Part shown: positions 32,161-40,153 of the stretch, in pieces
Position numbering within the stretch: the first letter of the stretch is position 1
Layout: the number at the start of each line of letters is the position of its first letter
NCBI GenBank assembly: GCA_030583885.1
Contig: CP129480.1
Span: 124,001-188,000 of the forward strand
Source: Anaerolineales bacterium
GTDB taxonomy: Bacteria > Chloroflexota > Anaerolineae > Anaerolineales > Villigracilaceae
DNA length: 64,000 nucleotides
Reading direction: 5' to 3'
The notes under the pieces: generated by a model
Told to the model about the DNA's origin: nothing
What the model saw: only the letters and a program-made list of their open reading frames with translations
Databases searched by the model: none
Position numbers and translations under genes: made by a program

Positions 32161-33759
32161 TTATTTCCACGTAAACGGTTCGCCGACCAGAAACCCGAAC
32201 GTATCCTTGAACTGCTCCATGCCTTCGTCGCTCAAGACTTTATCCAGTGTCCAAATTTCAAGGTCATCCCAGAAGTTCATCAAACGCCAGGGGAAGGGAC
32301 GCGGATATTCAAAGAAGAAACGATAGGCATAATTCCAGGCAAACTCGATCTGGCTTTCGTTCAGTTGATGAGCGTGAATATCGTCCAGGACGTTTTCTAG
32401 TGCCGCATAGTATTCGTCCCATGTGTTCGGATCGAGCGTTATGCCGCGCCTGCGATAGTGGGTTTGTCCACAGGAAATGACGGGGCGTCCGTTCATCGCG
32501 GTTTCGAGGCCGACGGTGGTGGTGTAGGCCAGCCCGACATCGGCGATCTCGATCAAATCATAGGTGTTGACCTTGTCCAGCGCGCCGATGATATGGATAT
32601 GGCTGGGGACCTCAGGCAGTGCCGCGCGGACAACCGTCCCCATGGACTTTGCCTGTGGCACAAGTTTCTCGCCAGGATGCACGCGGATGACCAACTGCAT
32701 GTCGGTTCGTTTGGCGAAATACTGCACGGTCTTCGTGATCCATTCGGTCATGGATGAAGCAAAGATATCGCGTCCAAGCGTAAGACTGTCGCCGAGCACA
32801 TTCGCGGCGAGCATGACCACAGGACGGTTGTCCAAACCAAGCATGGTGCGGGTTGTATCGGCGCCCTGTGATGAAACATACTGCCACAACCGCCTGGACT
32901 TGCCCCATACGCGCGCGCCGCGGCGGGCGTTTTCCAAGTCTGCAACACGCTCGAACATTTCATCGGTCATCGGCAATGAACAGCGCGCTTCGACAAGATA
33001 ATCCGTCTCCTGCCGCATAATGGACGAGTTCTGCGCGATCCAGATCTGTTCGCGCTGGTCGTTGAACTCATAGGTGACTGCGTCGATGCCGAGATGACGA
33101 GCCACGCGGAAGACAATTCCCATTTCAAGGATCAAGCCGTTGGGAATCAAAACCACATCGGGTTTATTCGTCCGCATCCATTCGAGCATGGTTTTGGCGG
33201 CGAAGGTATTGCGTTGAATCCGCAGATCGTATAACGCGCGGTCGGATGGGGCGTTCATGTCCACTTCTTCGCGCATCAGCGTGTATTGCGAGTCCCACAC
33301 AGAGACCTCTTCGATGTCAGCGTGGAGAGAGGCGGGGAGGTCGAAGGTTGAAGGTCGAAGGTCGAGCATGGAAGCGTGTTTGACCAATGGTGATAACGAA
33401 GCCAGCGCATCCTTCGTGTGAAGAATCCGCTGCCGCTGGGTGAACTTATCCTTGACCGTGTGCCATTCAGAGTAGGGCAGAGTCAACAACGTGACATCAT
33501 GTCCCAGTCCGGCAAGCGCCAATCCAAGGTATGCGGATTGTTCGATCCAGTAATGAAGCGTGGCGAAGAACAGGACCTTCCTGCCGTGCGGTGCGTTCCC
33601 CGCAAACGGCTTGACCGCTTCCACCGCCGCAGGCAGTGACGTTTGCAAACGCGAAAGATTATAGTGATCCCTGCGCGCGCGATGCTTCTGTCGAAGCATC
33701 CAGTCGATTTCGGCAGTAAAAGGCAGGGCGCCAAAGATGTTTTTTAAAGTTGAATTCAT
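32161..33759 (-). CDS. GT-B-fold surface polysaccharide transferase
   Basis: 532 residues from ATG 33759 (GGAG 7 nt upstream); a longer frame would run into the wzt stop. The N-terminal domain has GRKVLFFATLHYWIEQSAYLGLALAGLGHDVTLLTL. The C-terminal domain has MQLVIRVHPGEKLVPQAKSMG, IHIIGALDKVNTYDLIEIADVGLAYTTTVGLETAMNGRPVI, the R-x-HP and TTVGLE pattern shared with the proteins at 2607 and 63054. Its position directly downstream of wzt suggests it builds or caps the exported polymer. A repeat-derived peptide lies at about residue 135. Confidence 0.8.
   Translation of the reverse strand: MNSTLKNIFGALPFTAEIDWMLRQKHRARRDHYNLSRLQTSLPAAVEAVKPFAGNAPHGRKVLFFATLHYWIEQSAYLGLALAGLGHDVTLLTLPYSEWHTVKDKFTQRQRILHTKDALASLSPLVKHASMLDLRPSTFDLPASLHADIEEVSVWDSQYTLMREEVDMNAPSDRALYDLRIQRNTFAAKTMLEWMRTNKPDVVLIPNGLILEMGIVFRVARHLGIDAVTYEFNDQREQIWIAQNSSIMRQETDYLVEARCSLPMTDEMFERVADLENARRGARVWGKSRRLWQYVSSQGADTTRTMLGLDNRPVVMLAANVLGDSLTLGRDIFASSMTEWITKTVQYFAKRTDMQLVIRVHPGEKLVPQAKSMGTVVRAALPEVPSHIHIIGALDKVNTYDLIEIADVGLAYTTTVGLETAMNGRPVISCGQTHYRRRGITLDPNTWDEYYAALENVLDDIHAHQLNESQIEFAWNYAYRFFFEYPRPFPWRLMNFWDDLEIWTLDKVLSDEGMEQFKDTFGFLVGEPFTWK
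33338..33371. repeat. GGTCGAAGGTTGAAGG-type repeat inside coding region
   Basis: GGTCGAAGGTTGAAGGTCGAAGG is a small direct repeat, in frame on the minus strand and encoding LDLRPSTFDLPA. The same pattern is a well-known dispersed tract type in bacteria. Confidence 0.5.
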
Positions 33760-33763
33760 CGCA

Positions 33764-35053
33764 CTACTCCAACTTCTCAATCTTCCAATTCAAACGCGGG
33801 CGGATGGGACCGACGCGCGGCTCGCCCCACTGCGTGCCGGGCGCGCCCGAAATATCCACGTTGAATGCCAGCGCGTTCTCGTCCATGAAGTAGCGGCGAA
33901 CGCCGAACGAACTCGCATTCACGCCAACCATATAACGACCTTCATTGAAAATATCTGCCGGGATTTCCGCGCGGCTGATGTAATGACCCGCGGTGCGCGT
34001 ATCGAATTTTTCGTAAAGAGCAGGAGTATCGGTATCAAACGAGGCAAAAATATATTCGCCGCGCATCGTGCTGACATACAGCCCGACGCGCAAGCCCGTG
34101 ATGGATGAATCGAGTTGGTATTCGAATTCCAGCTTGACGGGTTCCGTCGAGCGGACGGTATCCACGACCTTCCCGCCTCCTTCCCTGACCTTCAAACTGA
34201 TCGGTGTAAAAGGCGCACTCGCCGCCGGGACTTCGTCCACAGTCCATGCCCGCTCGCCCGCCTGCGATTGTCCCGACGAAAGATAGAAGTCAACCGCCTC
34301 CTGCGAAGGAGCCCGCTTGATGAGCTGGCCTTTATTCAATACAATGGCTTCCTCGGTAAGACGAAGGATCGCAGACATGTTGTGACTGACGAATAAGATC
34401 GTGCGTCCCTGCTGCGCCACGTCCCCCATCTTGCCCAGGCATTTCCTCTGAAATTCGGCATCGCCCACGGCAAGCACCTCATCTACAACGAGGATTTCAG
34501 GCTCGAGATGCGCAGCGACGGCAAACGCGAGGCGCAGGTACATACCCGATGAATAGCGCTTGACAGGTGTGTCAATGAATTGAGTCACTTCGGAGAAATC
34601 CACGATCTCGTCGAATTTGGAATCAATTTCGGCCCGTTTCATGCCAAGGATGGCACCGTTCATGTAGATATTTTCGCGTCCTGTCAGTTCGGGGTGAAAG
34701 CCGGTGCCCACTTCGAGCAGGGAGCCTACACGTCCGCGCACACTGACAGTGCCCGTGGTCGGTTCGGTGACGCGGGAGAGAATCTTGAGCAGGGTACTTT
34801 TGCCCGCACCGTTGCGCCCGACGATGCCGAGCACTTTGCCTTCTTCCAAATCAAAGGAGACATCCTTCAACGCCCAGACGTAATTCTGGTTCATGCGCCG
34901 GTCGGATTTTCCGATCACCGCCTTCGCCAGACGAATCGGCGCGGAGACCGTGTCCACGATCACGTCGCGCAGCATGTTATAGCGGAACTTCGTCTCCGCC
35001 GCGCCGATCTTGTATTGCTTGCCGATGTTTTTTACGCTGATAGCAATTGTCAT
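33764..35053 (-). CDS. wzt: Polysaccharide ABC exporter ATP-binding subunit with C-terminal cargo domain
   Basis: 429 residues. Walker A is GRNGAGKST (79-87), the ABC signature is YSSGMYLRLAFAVAA (167-181), and Walker B EILVVDEVLAVGD (186-198). NYVWALKDVSFDLEEGKVLGIVG is typical of the Wzt/TagH branch. Residues about 270-429 form a beta-rich Wzt-C-like domain (KLEFEYQLDSSITGLRVGLYVSTMRGEYIFAS...FNVDISGAP), which in O-antigen exporters recognises the modified end of the polymer. The start overlaps wzm by 1 bp. Modification of the end, for instance methylation or sulfation, could be the export signal. Confidence 0.93.
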   Translation of the reverse strand: MTIAISVKNIGKQYKIGAAETKFRYNMLRDVIVDTVSAPIRLAKAVIGKSDRRMNQNYVWALKDVSFDLEEGKVLGIVGRNGAGKSTLLKILSRVTEPTTGTVSVRGRVGSLLEVGTGFHPELTGRENIYMNGAILGMKRAEIDSKFDEIVDFSEVTQFIDTPVKRYSSGMYLRLAFAVAAHLEPEILVVDEVLAVGDAEFQRKCLGKMGDVAQQGRTILFVSHNMSAILRLTEEAIVLNKGQLIKRAPSQEAVDFYLSSGQSQAGERAWTVDEVPAASAPFTPISLKVREGGGKVVDTVRSTEPVKLEFEYQLDSSITGLRVGLYVSTMRGEYIFASFDTDTPALYEKFDTRTAGHYISRAEIPADIFNEGRYMVGVNASSFGVRRYFMDENALAFNVDISGAPGTQWGEPRVGPIRPRLNWKIEKLE

Positions 35054-35898
35054 TAAATCGTGTCCGCAAAGGTCTTTTCCATGCTTCTAAAATAGAAGAG
35101 GCCTGAGACGAAGATCAAAATTGAGATGCCCGTTGAAACCCAAAGCGTGATGTCGGGTCCATTGCCTGCACCCAGCAGCGCCCAGCGGAATCCGTTGACC
35201 ACGCCCGCCATCGGGTTGAGCGAGTACAGGATCTGCCACTGCTCGGAAATCACAGAGGCGGAATATGCCACGGGTGTGGCAAACAGCCAAAACTGAGTCA
35301 GAAACGGAAGCGCCTGGTTCACGTCACGATATTGGACGTTGATCGCCGAAAGCCAGAGCGCCACACCGAGCGCAGTCACGATGGCAAGCAGGAGGAAGAG
35401 CGGAAGCGTCCAGATCAAATTCCAGGCGGGCGTGACTTGATAATAGAACATCAAGCCGATGAGGATGACGAAGGCGATCGCAAAATCCACCATACCCGCG
35501 AAGACCGATGACATGGGCAGGATCAGGCGCGGGAAATAGATCTTGGTCACCATGTTGTTGTGCGCCACGAGCGAGCGGCTGCCCTGGTTGAGCGCAACCA
35601 CGAACAAGCCCCAGGGAAGCAATGCGGTGAATGAAAAGACGGGATAGGGAATGCCTTCGGTGGGGAGTTTTGCGACGCGGTCAAAAAGGAAGGTAAAGAC
35701 CAGCATGGTCATCACGGGCTGGATGACCGCCCATGCCATGCCGAGCAATGTCTGTTTGTATTTCACCTTCACATCACGCCAGACCATGAAGAAGATCAGT
35801 TCACGGTAGATCCAAAGGTCATATAGGTTAAGAGCGGCGAGCCCTTTGGTTGGTTTGATGTAAATGGTGGCCGGTTCGTGTTTGGTGAGTTCGGTCAT
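35053..35898 (-). CDS. wzm: Polysaccharide ABC exporter permease
   Basis: 281 residues, about six hydrophobic segments. ELIFFMVWRDVKVKYKQTLLGMAWAVIQPVMTMLVFTFLFDRVA is the hallmark of ABC-2 Wzm/TagG/KpsM permeases, and YRDVNQALPFLTQFWLFATPVAYSASVI lies mid-protein. It forms the channel that exports a lipid-linked glycan. Coupled to wzt by 1-bp overlap and to the downstream epimerase gene. Confidence 0.92.
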   Translation of the reverse strand: MTELTKHEPATIYIKPTKGLAALNLYDLWIYRELIFFMVWRDVKVKYKQTLLGMAWAVIQPVMTMLVFTFLFDRVAKLPTEGIPYPVFSFTALLPWGLFVVALNQGSRSLVAHNNMVTKIYFPRLILPMSSVFAGMVDFAIAFVILIGLMFYYQVTPAWNLIWTLPLFLLLAIVTALGVALWLSAINVQYRDVNQALPFLTQFWLFATPVAYSASVISEQWQILYSLNPMAGVVNGFRWALLGAGNGPDITLWVSTGISILIFVSGLFYFRSMEKTFADTI

Positions 35899-36869
35899 TA
35901 TCTAATCTTGTCTCGATTGGCTTTGAACCATTCAATTGTGCGTTTCATGCCTTCCTCGAACGAGACCTGCGCACTCCAGCCAAAGAGTTCCCTTGCGCGG
36001 GAGACGTCCAGTCCGCGGCGGGGTTGACCATTGGGCTTGTCCGTCTGCCAGGCTAATGTACCCTGGAAGCCTGTCATCTTCACGATCATCTCACTCAAAT
36101 CCTTGATGGAGATCTCATAGCCGGAGCCCAGGTTGACAGGCAGGTCGCCGTTGTATTTTTCGGCGGCAGTCAGGATGCCATCGGCAGCATCTTCCACATA
36201 CAGGAATTCGCGTGTCGGGGATCCATCCCCCCAGACCTGCAATTCCTTGTCGCCGCGTTCACCGGCTTCCACAGCCTTGCGAATGAGAGCAGGGATAACA
36301 TGCGACGTCTCCAAATTGAAGTTGTCACGCGGGCCGTACAAATTCACAGGCAAAAGGAAGATGGCATTGAAGCCATATTGCGCGCGGTAGGCCTGCGCCT
36401 GCACAAGCATCATTTTCTTGGCAAGACCATAGGGAGCATTGGTCTCTTCGGGGTATCCGATCCACAGATCATCTTCCTTGAAAGGGACGGGGGTGAATTT
36501 GGGATAGGCGCATACGGTGCCAATGGCCACGAATTTCCCGATGCCGTTCTGATACCCCTGATGGATCATCTCAACACCCATCATCAAATTGTCATAAAAG
36601 AAATCGGCGGGATGTTCGCGGTTGGCGCCGATGCCGCCCACGTTGGCAGCGAGATGGATGACGACCACATCCTTCGGGTCGACACCGTCGAGCGCATCCG
36701 CATACAGACGCTTGATGTCGTTTGGGTCGACGAGGTTGTAATTCTCGATGCGCGGAATAAAGATATCCGTCGCGCCGCGCAACTTTAATTTCTCGATGAC
36801 AAATGAGCCAAGAAAGCCTGCACCGCCTGTGACGATCACACGTTTGTTCTTCCAAAAATTATCTGCCAT
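35898..36869 (-). CDS. GDP-L-fucose synthase-like NAD-dependent epimerase/reductase
   Basis: 323 residues. [15 protein letters not shown] starts the Rossmann fold. [31 protein letters not shown] and [39 protein letters not shown] (YxxxK) match the Fcl/WcaG family. [28 protein letters not shown] ends it. It would epimerise and reduce GDP-4-keto-6-deoxymannose to GDP-L-fucose, or act on a related keto sugar; no GDP-mannose dehydratase (gmd) is in the window. GGAG is 7 nt before ATG. Confidence 0.85.
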   Translation of the reverse strand: MADNFWKNKRVIVTGGAGFLGSFVIEKLKLRGATDIFIPRIENYNLVDPNDIKRLYADALDGVDPKDVVVIHLAANVGGIGANREHPADFFYDNLMMGVEMIHQGYQNGIGKFVAIGTVCAYPKFTPVPFKEDDLWIGYPEETNAPYGLAKKMMLVQAQAYRAQYGFNAIFLLPVNLYGPRDNFNLETSHVIPALIRKAVEAGERGDKELQVWGDGSPTREFLYVEDAADGILTAAEKYNGDLPVNLGSGYEISIKDLSEMIVKMTGFQGTLAWQTDKPNGQPRRGLDVSRARELFGWSAQVSFEEGMKRTIEWFKANRDKIR

Positions 36870-36884
36870 GTTTATCTCCTTGTA

Positions 36885-37895
36885 TTACTGCACGATAAAT
36901 TGCGCGTTTCTATATCGATCATCCGTCGGGTTGCGGATCAACCCGGACTTCAACGCAAACAACACTTCGCGCACACCGTCATCCACATCCAGAGTGGTGT
37001 CAAAGCCCAGCACCTGTTTGATCTTTTCGAATGAAACGGTAATATCGCGCATATCGCCCCCAAAGGTCAGGTCCTTGTATTCAACCGTGGTCTCCGGCAT
37101 GCGTTTGAGCACCAAACCCACAATATCATCCTTTGAATAATTACCATTCTCGGTTCCCAAGTTGAAGACCTGCCCGCGAATTTTTTCCCGCCCGGCTTCC
37201 AGGCCCATGATCACACCGCGCACCACATCACGGATGTGGACGAAGGAACGTGAATAACCACGCTGATAGATGATCAACTCGCGTTTGGTGAAGGCCTCCA
37301 ACACAAACTGATTGACGATCAGGTCAAAACGTGTGCGCGGGGAAATTCCGTATAAGGTTGCAAAGCGGAACAGCAAAGGAGCGCATACGGCATGCCCTTG
37401 CGAGAGCAGGTATTCTTCACTGGCGATCTTTGTTTCGGCATATAACGATTGCGGATTCAAGGGGGACTCTTCCGTGACGGGCTTTCCGTCTTCAGATAAG
37501 CCATAGTTGCTGTATGTGGACGCAAACACGAACCGCTCCACGCCCAAATCTGCCGCCTGCTCGAAGACCAGTTTGGTCGCCTCGACATTGTACTTCCACG
37601 CCACCTGCCTCCCGACCGCCTGGCAGGCTGGGAAACCGACGATCGCCGCCAAATGGACAATTCCATCCGGTTTCTGCCAGTCGCGTTTGACCGCGTCCCG
37701 CACGGCGCGAGGTTCGGTCACATCGGTCTTGATGAAATGGAAGTTTGGATGATTCAGGAACGGGACAATGCTCTCGCCGCCGAAGAGCAAACTGTCCAGG
37801 ATGGTGACCCTGTAATTGGCGCGGAGCAGTTCCGAGGTCAGAATCGAGCCGATATAGCCTGCGCCGCCTGTGATCAAAACATGTCGTTCGGTCAT
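36885..37895 (-). CDS. NAD-dependent nucleotide-sugar epimerase/dehydratase
   Basis: 336 residues of the extended SDR group. VLITGGAGYIGSILTSELL is the NAD loop, ASTYSNYGLSEDGKP the Ser region, and SLYAETKIASEEYLL the YxxxK. RSFVHIRDVVRGVIMGLE and FNLGTENGNYSKDDIV are sugar-binding side features. The exact reaction (4-epimerase, 4,6-dehydratase or reductase) cannot be read off. It overlaps the regulator gene by 4 bp, so it is translationally coupled. Confidence 0.83.
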   Translation of the reverse strand: MTERHVLITGGAGYIGSILTSELLRANYRVTILDSLLFGGESIVPFLNHPNFHFIKTDVTEPRAVRDAVKRDWQKPDGIVHLAAIVGFPACQAVGRQVAWKYNVEATKLVFEQAADLGVERFVFASTYSNYGLSEDGKPVTEESPLNPQSLYAETKIASEEYLLSQGHAVCAPLLFRFATLYGISPRTRFDLIVNQFVLEAFTKRELIIYQRGYSRSFVHIRDVVRGVIMGLEAGREKIRGQVFNLGTENGNYSKDDIVGLVLKRMPETTVEYKDLTFGGDMRDITVSFEKIKQVLGFDTTLDVDDGVREVLFALKSGLIRNPTDDRYRNAQFIVQ

Positions 37896-38362
37896 TCCAG
37901 GCCTTCCAATCTGATCTTGTATCCGTCCAAGACAAGGGCGGGGGCAGATTTATCGTTCACCACCGCGATGCCCTGTTCCATGCAGGTGAGCTTGCAAATA
38001 TCCGCCACATCGCCGGAACCGAGGATGCGCACCCGGTCAAAACCAGCGTGGCGGATTTTTACGACATGCTCCTTCACGCGCTGACGGGTGCGGCGATAGA
38101 CTGAGAATGAACGCTCGACATAATCCACGGCAAGGCGGGCGCGCAGGGCAATGCCTTCCGGCGTGATGATGTAGCGCAGTTTCTTGCGCTCGGCACGCGA
38201 GACCTTGACTGCACCCTTGGCGATCAGCCGTTTTAAATGCCAATTGACCGTTCCAACCGCCACCCCCAATTGCGTGGCAAGCGTGGACTGGTTCACATCA
38301 GGATCGCTCTCGATCTGTTCGAGCAGGGAAAGTTCGCGGAGTTCGTCGTTTGTTGATTCCAT
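37892..38362 (-). CDS. Winged-helix regulator leading the exporter operon
   Basis: 156 residues from ATG 38362; a TTG two codons upstream is in frame. LSLLEQIESDPDVNQSTLATQLGVAVGTVNWHLKRLIAKGAVKV is an N-terminal winged HTH of the MarR/Lrp-like type, followed by a wing (KKLRYIITPEGIALRAR) and a C-terminal part (VRILGSGDVADICKLTCMEQGIAVV) that could sense a ligand. Such proteins recur as first genes in bacterial polysaccharide operons. A palindrome overlapping the -10 box and matching a distant promoter suggests autoregulation. Confidence 0.85.
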   Translation of the reverse strand: MESTNDELRELSLLEQIESDPDVNQSTLATQLGVAVGTVNWHLKRLIAKGAVKVSRAERKKLRYIITPEGIALRARLAVDYVERSFSVYRRTRQRVKEHVVKIRHAGFDRVRILGSGDVADICKLTCMEQGIAVVNDKSAPALVLDGYKIRLEGLE

Positions 38363-38375
38363 GGTCAAAATTCAA

Positions 38376-38400
38376 TCCAAAATTCAGTGACTGAATTATA
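38376..38400 (-). promoter_or_regulatory. Palindromic operator overlapping the regulator's -10 box
   Basis: AATTCAG (38381-38387) and CTGAATT (38391-38397) flank a 3-bp centre. The extended site TCCAAAATTCA-N4-CTGAATT (38376-38397) matches that at 11666-11687 at 11 plus 7 fixed positions with the same spacing. It overlaps TATAAT of the regulator gene, as for a repressor site. Confidence 0.6.
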
Positions 38401-38422
38401 ACTAGGAATAGTGGGATGTCAA
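38395..38422 (-). promoter_or_regulatory. Consensus promoter of the regulator/exporter operon
   Basis: On the minus strand TTGACA (38417-38422) and TATAAT (38395-38400) are exact consensus hexamers separated by 16 bp. The start codon is 32 bp below the -10 box, giving a short leader. Confidence 0.7.
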
Positions 38423-38460
38423 TCAGCTGTTTTCTGTGAAAAGCCGCCTGCCGCCAAAAC

Positions 38461-40053
38461 TCAGGGCAGACTTGTCCTCAACTGATAAATATCCGCTCCG
38501 TTTACATTTCCCACCCTAACATAATTCTCGTCGATAAAATCCAGGGTCGCATTTAAGTTGGCGGCAAGAACGACATCCTTCCATTTTATCTTCTGTTCCT
38601 TGCGGACGTTTGGATCAAGGTCGGGAATGCGCTCCCGATCTGCGGGCTCAATCAAATTTACGATCAATGTTGGCGGTTCCGAACTGAGTTGGGAATAAAA
38701 CTGCCCCGCCCAGGCATTCGTTAATGGGGTATCTACATGCACCAACGGATACGGCAAAAAGTATGCCGGGGATTCCCGCCCGGATACAAAATTAACGATG
38801 GGTCTAAATCCCCACATGAAGACCTGATCCTGCCCGGTCGTATTCTCGCGAAGATAGGATGCCACGGGATCCACATACTCGGTCTGCCCAGCCGGGGCAG
38901 ATGCCAACACAGCCCCATAGCCTTTCCAGGTTTCCAGTTTGCCGAATATGCTGAGTAGAATAAAAACAATCAACACAAGGGAGCTGTTCTTTTCCAGGCG
39001 AGGCAGAAACCTGCCCGGCAACAAAAAAATTACATAAGCGCATAACACCCCAAAATAAGGGGCCCATCCAATGAAATAATGCAGGTAATTCCGCCCCGAA
39101 AGGGTGCTTAAGATCAACTCGATCGGCAAGCCCAACAGTAAAACCAACAGCAATGCTGAAAAGTCAGTTCCCCGCACAAGACCCTTGATCACAATGAACA
39201 AGGACAGCACGTACCCCATCAACGTGACGGCCGAAAAAATAACGCCCATGGCTACAGACGCATCTTTTATCCCATCCAGAATCTGTGCAATACCCGTATC
39301 GGAACTGTATTGCAGGTTGAACACAATCACGACATTGATCATTTCCTGCAATGCGCCTTTAAACGCAAAATAAACCACAACAGGAACAAGCACTGCTGCG
39401 GCGCCGAGCGCGATCAGCACCAGCCGCCTGGCCAGCAGTCTCCAATCCCTTGATAAAAATGCCAGCGCAATGAATCCGCCCGCCACGGCAGCCTGCATGC
39501 TTATATTATTCGGGCGCAGAAGGATGTTTAGCCCAAGGGAAAGGCCAATCAAAAGATCGAACGTTTTTATTTTCGGTTGTTGCGCGCCTTTACCAAATGC
39601 CCACAATGCCAGACAACTGAACAGGATGGAATATTCCTCCGAATAATTCCCGCCCTGCAAAACGTTACCGGCGGCTGAAACCAGTACGAAAACCCCAATC
39701 AGGGCTGGAATGTTCCCCATACCAGCACGGATCAATAAGTAACAAAGCCACGCAGCGCCAAAAAGGAATAGGAATTCCATAAGCCATATCCCCCAGCGGG
39801 AACCATCCCCCAGCAAAAGACCCAGTGCATTAATATAAAAGACGAGCGGGCCTTTATTCTCCCATACATCCAGGTAGGGAATTTTACCTTTCAGGATCAA
39901 TGAACCGATATACATGAAAATCCCTGCGTCCCTCCCCGGGTAGGAAAACAGCGGATTCAATAATATTCCAGATACCAGCAGGCCGATCCATAAAATCTTG
40001 AGCACCATATTCGAATAACGGGAATTGATGGATGAAATAAGTTGTTTGAACAT
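38461..40053 (-). CDS. GT39-like multi-pass membrane protein
   Basis: 530 residues from ATG 40053 (GAGGT 5 nt upstream). The first loop carries YPGRDAGIFMYIGSLILKGKIPYLDVWENKGPLVFYIN, a widely shared pattern of bacterial GT39-like proteins whose Asp residues are thought to bind the donor. About ten hydrophobic segments follow, then a short soluble tail of about 130 residues (NATLDFIDENYVRVGNVNGADIYQL). Likely uses a polyprenyl-phosphate sugar. A minus-strand TATAAT at 40089-40094 may be its -10 box, overlapping a small AATTCC-TTG-GGAATT palindrome. Confidence 0.78.
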   Translation of the reverse strand: MFKQLISSINSRYSNMVLKILWIGLLVSGILLNPLFSYPGRDAGIFMYIGSLILKGKIPYLDVWENKGPLVFYINALGLLLGDGSRWGIWLMEFLFLFGAAWLCYLLIRAGMGNIPALIGVFVLVSAAGNVLQGGNYSEEYSILFSCLALWAFGKGAQQPKIKTFDLLIGLSLGLNILLRPNNISMQAAVAGGFIALAFLSRDWRLLARRLVLIALGAAAVLVPVVVYFAFKGALQEMINVVIVFNLQYSSDTGIAQILDGIKDASVAMGVIFSAVTLMGYVLSLFIVIKGLVRGTDFSALLLVLLLGLPIELILSTLSGRNYLHYFIGWAPYFGVLCAYVIFLLPGRFLPRLEKNSSLVLIVFILLSIFGKLETWKGYGAVLASAPAGQTEYVDPVASYLRENTTGQDQVFMWGFRPIVNFVSGRESPAYFLPYPLVHVDTPLTNAWAGQFYSQLSSEPPTLIVNLIEPADRERIPDLDPNVRKEQKIKWKDVVLAANLNATLDFIDENYVRVGNVNGADIYQLRTSLP

Positions 40054-40134
40054 GAACCACCTCAAATTCCGGACTTAATTCCTTGGGAATTATAACCTTC
40101 CCATGAAAATCGCAAGGATGTTTTGTGATATTTT

Positions 40135-40147
40135 CAGGTAAAATAGC
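40135..40147 (+). promoter_or_regulatory. Putative -10 region (CAGGTAAAATAGC)
   Basis: The 13-mer lies 6 bp before the start codon of the fused methyltransferase gene, and the same 13 bases occur at 44421-44433 before another methyltransferase gene. TAAAAT at 40139-40144 would place the transcription start at or beside the ATG. Confidence 0.4.
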
Positions 40148-40153
40148 CCCGCC

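Noticed and set aside
40076..40094. Third copy of the regulator operator (AATTCC-TTG-GGAATT near the 38461 gene promoter)
   Set aside because: The arms and spacing differ from the shared site (15 versus 17 bp core), so only a resemblance in position to the -10 box remains.
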